A DNA stretch of 64,000 nucleotides from Chlorella sorokiniana (taxonomy: Eukaryota; Chlorophyta; Trebouxiophyceae; Chlorellales; Chlorellaceae): assembly GCA_025917655.1 (NCBI GenBank), contig CP084617.1:434001-498000 (forward strand). The letters are read 5' to 3'. A program made the position numbers and the translations under genes. Shown here in pieces: positions 61,570 to 64,000 of this stretch. The notes below the pieces were generated by a model. The model was not told the DNA's origin, did no database searches, and saw only the letters and a program-made list of their open reading frames with translations. Every line of letters starts with the position of its first letter. Position 1 is the stretch's first letter.

Positions 61570-64000
61570 TCACTCCCGCCGGTTGTACAGCGGCCGCAGG
61601 TAGCCAGGGTGGTGCAGAGACCGTACCTCGTGCCCCAGGCGGTACAGCAGGCCACCACGCTTCCCAGACGCATCCAGCTGCACTACGTCCTGCAGAGCAA
61701 AGGGACGCTGAACCAGCACGTTCAGCACAGCCGCTTGCTTTGCAGGCTGGCTGAGCTGCCCCTGCCTCTGCCACTCGTGGTTTTCCAGCGTTGAGGAGGT
61801 TGCAGCAGCTACGCCGCAACGCGCTTGGCCCCTCCCCCTCTCTGGCACGCCAACCAGTCGAGCCCCCGCACCCGGAAGCGAAACTGCGCGTTCGCCAGGG
61901 CGGCCGCCGCGTCGGGCGACTTGTCGCGGTAGGGGTGCTCCAGCAGGTTGATGCCCAAGCCGAGCGCCCGCTGGAACGCGCCGCCAAAGGCAGCGACGTA
62001 GAAAGCCACGTGCCAGCCGCTCCACAGCGATTCGGCTGCCTGCAGGCGGTGGCACGGTGTGGGAGGACCCGTGTTTGCGTTTGCACATGATTGCTGCTGT
62101 CCCATGGTTTGAGGGGCAGGGAGGGGCCTACTGCAACGGAGCCCTGAACCCAAGGGCGTGCACAGCACAGCACGGTACAGCGCAGCACAGCGCAGCACAG
62201 CCGCACCCATGCAGCGCGCAGCCGCGGGGGAGCAACCGCAAGCAGCGTGCCAGCGCCGCACCTCCTCGCTGAGCTCTCCCAGTGAAGCGTCCTCCACAAA
62301 ACGCAGGCAGCTGCCGGGCCCGAGGTGCACGACGGCGACGGCGGTGCCGCCGCCGCCGCCCTCCGCCACACGCGCCCCCAGCACATCTGAATAGAAGCGG
62401 GCTATCTGGCGGGCAGAGCCTGCGACCCGGGGGGTGTCAGGTGTGAGATTAGAGAGCGCGAAAGTGGGGGTTGTAAGAAGGTGCAGCAAACAATTTCTGG
62501 GGGGTGGCAGGGTTTCCTGGCAGCCCCCCAGAAAACCACCCTCGGACATGCGCTGCCGCCGCTTTGCATCACCCACCCGTGAAGCAGGGCAGGCGCAGCT
62601 CAACGATGCCTGCCGGCCACGGGAAGCCGGGAGCGGCGGCGACCAGCAGGAAGCGCTGGCCCCAGGGGCACGTCACCGCCACATCGCCGCTGGCCACTGC
62701 CGCATCGCCGTGCCGCCCCGCTGCCCCCGCCTGCGCCTGCGGGGCCGCGGAGAGCGCAAACCGCGTGCCCTCGAAGGCCCCCAGGCCCTGCAGCCTGGCC
62801 AGCCGCTCTGCCGCCGCCGCCGGGCTGGGCAGTTTGAGTTTGATGGTGCCGTGGGTGGCTTGCGGAGGGCCCTTCACGATGTGCAGCTGCTGCCGGCCGA
62901 TGTTGTACCTGCCGAGGGAGCGCAGGCGCTGTGCATGAACTTGATTCCTTAATCCCTTGACAGCCAAACAGGCCGCGCTGCGACCCGGCAGGACGCACAG
63001 GGAGCACGCGGGCCCGGGGCTCCCTCAGCAGGCCAACGCATCGGCAGGCCGGGTGGCAGGCGCGAGCGGCGAAGGCGGCCGGGGCGGCGGCGGCCTGTGC
63101 GTCTTTGCCGCGTGTGGTCGCGCACCAGGTGACGTAGGGGCCGCCGCGCTGCCAGCCCAGGGTGTCTGGGTCTGGGGTGAGGCCCAGCCCCTCCCAGAGT
63201 AGAAGAGGCGGGCCAGGTCCAAGTCTGGCACCTGCTCAGTTGGAGGGAAGGGGGACTGAGGAAAAGGGAAGAGGAGCAGCTGAAGCCTTGGGAACATTGG
63301 TGGTGAGCATGGCAGGAGAGGACGCTGCAAGGCAGACAAAGCCGGCCAGCCGTGGAGGAAAGCGCAGCAGCCCCGGCCACGAGGCGAGGGCAGGCTGGGG
63401 GCGCGGCGCTCGCCTCGAGGTTCACGTGTTCCAAGTGCACCGCATTGCCCACGTCCTGGGAATGAATGTCCGCAGCTTCCCCCTGCCGCCCGGCTCCCCC
63501 TCCTGCTGTGGCCGCTGCTGCTGGTGCGCCGCCTGCTCGCTGCGCCGGGCGGGCGGCGCGTCACTCGGCGGGCGGCTCGCCGCCGCCGCCGCTCGACGCC
63601 GCCGGCAGCGCTCGCTGCAATACTTGACCTCATCCCAGACCTGCAGTTCGAGATTGATCGCCAGGAGCGACAGAGTCTCAGCGGGACGCAACGCACCGCT
63701 GCTTACATGCCACACAGCAGGCCCGACTGGCAGCGGTGCCACATCGGGTCCCCAGGGCTTGCCTTCTCCCACTTCTTGCGCCACTCGAACGGCCTGCACA
63801 TGTCGGAAGACTTGGCGGAATACTTATCGAAATGAAGAGGCGAGTGCAGGAGCGCAGTATCCGCCGGAAGACACCAGCAATAATACACGGCGGCCAGAGC
63901 CGCCAACAGCGGCGCCTTCCGCCGCCAACAAAACTGTCGCAGGCATAGGTGTCCCTTGCCTGTTGCACACTGGGCAGATCTTGGACGGGAGATTGCTTTT
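61570..64000 (-). CDS. DUF2256 zinc module fused to a double VOC (glyoxalase-like) domain, 5' truncated
   Basis: The 5' end lies beyond the window edge. The first visible exon gives KSNLPSKICPVCNR, spliced to PFEWRKKWEK and VWDEVKYCSERCRRRR. This is the full DUF2256 zinc ribbon (two CxxC-like pairs), a short domain otherwise mostly found alone in bacteria. A linker leads to NAVHLEHVNLE, VPDLDLARLFYS, EGLGLTPDPDTLGWQRGG, RQQLHIVKGPPQATHG, the first VOC half. The second half has GSARQIARFYSDVLGARV, SLWSGWHVAFYVAAF and HPYRDKSPDAAAALANAQF, ending HEVRSLHHPGYLRPL with a stop at 61570. VOC folds bind a metal and act on diverse substrates; the substrate here is unknown. Three introns begin with GC. 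One G seems missing at 63193-63195. Confidence 0.78.
62159..62202. repeat. CAGCACAGCG-type repeat, VOC-gene intron
   Basis: Overlapping copies of GCAGCACAGC / GTACAGC in an intron of the VOC gene. Confidence 0.65.

Noticed and set aside
37417-64000. A linked methylglyoxal detoxification cluster (glyoxalase I and the VOC protein)
   Set aside because: The genes are about 23 kb apart with many unrelated genes between, and the VOC protein lacks glyoxalase I motifs.

Overview
This is a 64 kb piece of a nuclear genome from a green alga, most likely a Chlorella-like trebouxiophyte. The base for that is the very high G+C, genes broken into many exons by short GT-AG introns (often 100-300 nt), Ala/Gly/Gln-rich linkers, TGTAA poly(A) signals behind several genes, and plant-lineage proteins: an RR-type tandem CCCH protein, plant-type mitochondrial GDH, an XEG113-like GT77 enzyme and a ClpT-like protein. 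Species is an inference. I saw no rRNA, tRNA, CRISPR array or intact transposon.

Layout. 0.2-4.9 kb (+): SAMHD1-like dNTPase. 5.1-9.5 kb (-): pyruvate decarboxylase, convergent with it. 10.7-16.1 kb (+): XEG113-like GT77 glycosyltransferase. 16.3-20.4 kb (-): glutamate dehydrogenase. 21-25 kb (-): NCLX/CCX-type cation exchanger. 26.5-31.4 kb (-): CCCH zinc-finger RNA-binding protein. 32-33.9 kb (-): EGLN-like prolyl hydroxylase. 34.2-36.8 kb (-): splicing factor YJU2/CCDC94. 37.4-38.9 kb (-): glyoxalase I. 39.7-40.5 kb (-): small unknown protein. 41.1-42.4 kb (+): GNAT acetyltransferase. 42.7-47.8 kb (-): COP9 signalosome subunit 1. 48.5-50.2 kb (+): plastid Clp N-domain protein with a membrane tail. 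50.5-55.2 kb (+): BRCA1-like RING/zinc-finger/BRCT protein. 55.7-56.7 kb (-): unknown protein. 57-60.8 kb (-): Rpn10-like VWA protein with a possible Rpn13-like segment. 61.6 kb to the window edge (-): DUF2256-VOC fusion, 5' end cut off.

These are mostly unrelated housekeeping genes and form no operon or gene cluster. Several touch nucleotide pools and genome care (SAMHD1-like, BRCA1-like), ubiquitin and protein turnover (CSN1, Rpn10-like, ClpT-like), and fermentation or metabolite detoxification (PDC, glyoxalase I, VOC protein).

A recurring oddity is a one-base break of reading frame inside otherwise well-conserved coding exons, usually in a G/C run of 3-6. At least ten are visible. They look like base-call errors in the assembly rather than pseudogenes, so automatic gene models here will be fragmented. 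The most notable biology is the unusual domain combinations (Rpn10-like VWA with possible PRU; RING-RanBP2 finger-BRCT; DUF2256-VOC), three GC-AG introns in one gene, and an exchanger whose conserved ion-site residues are replaced. All coordinates of multi-exon genes run from start codon to stop codon and include introns.
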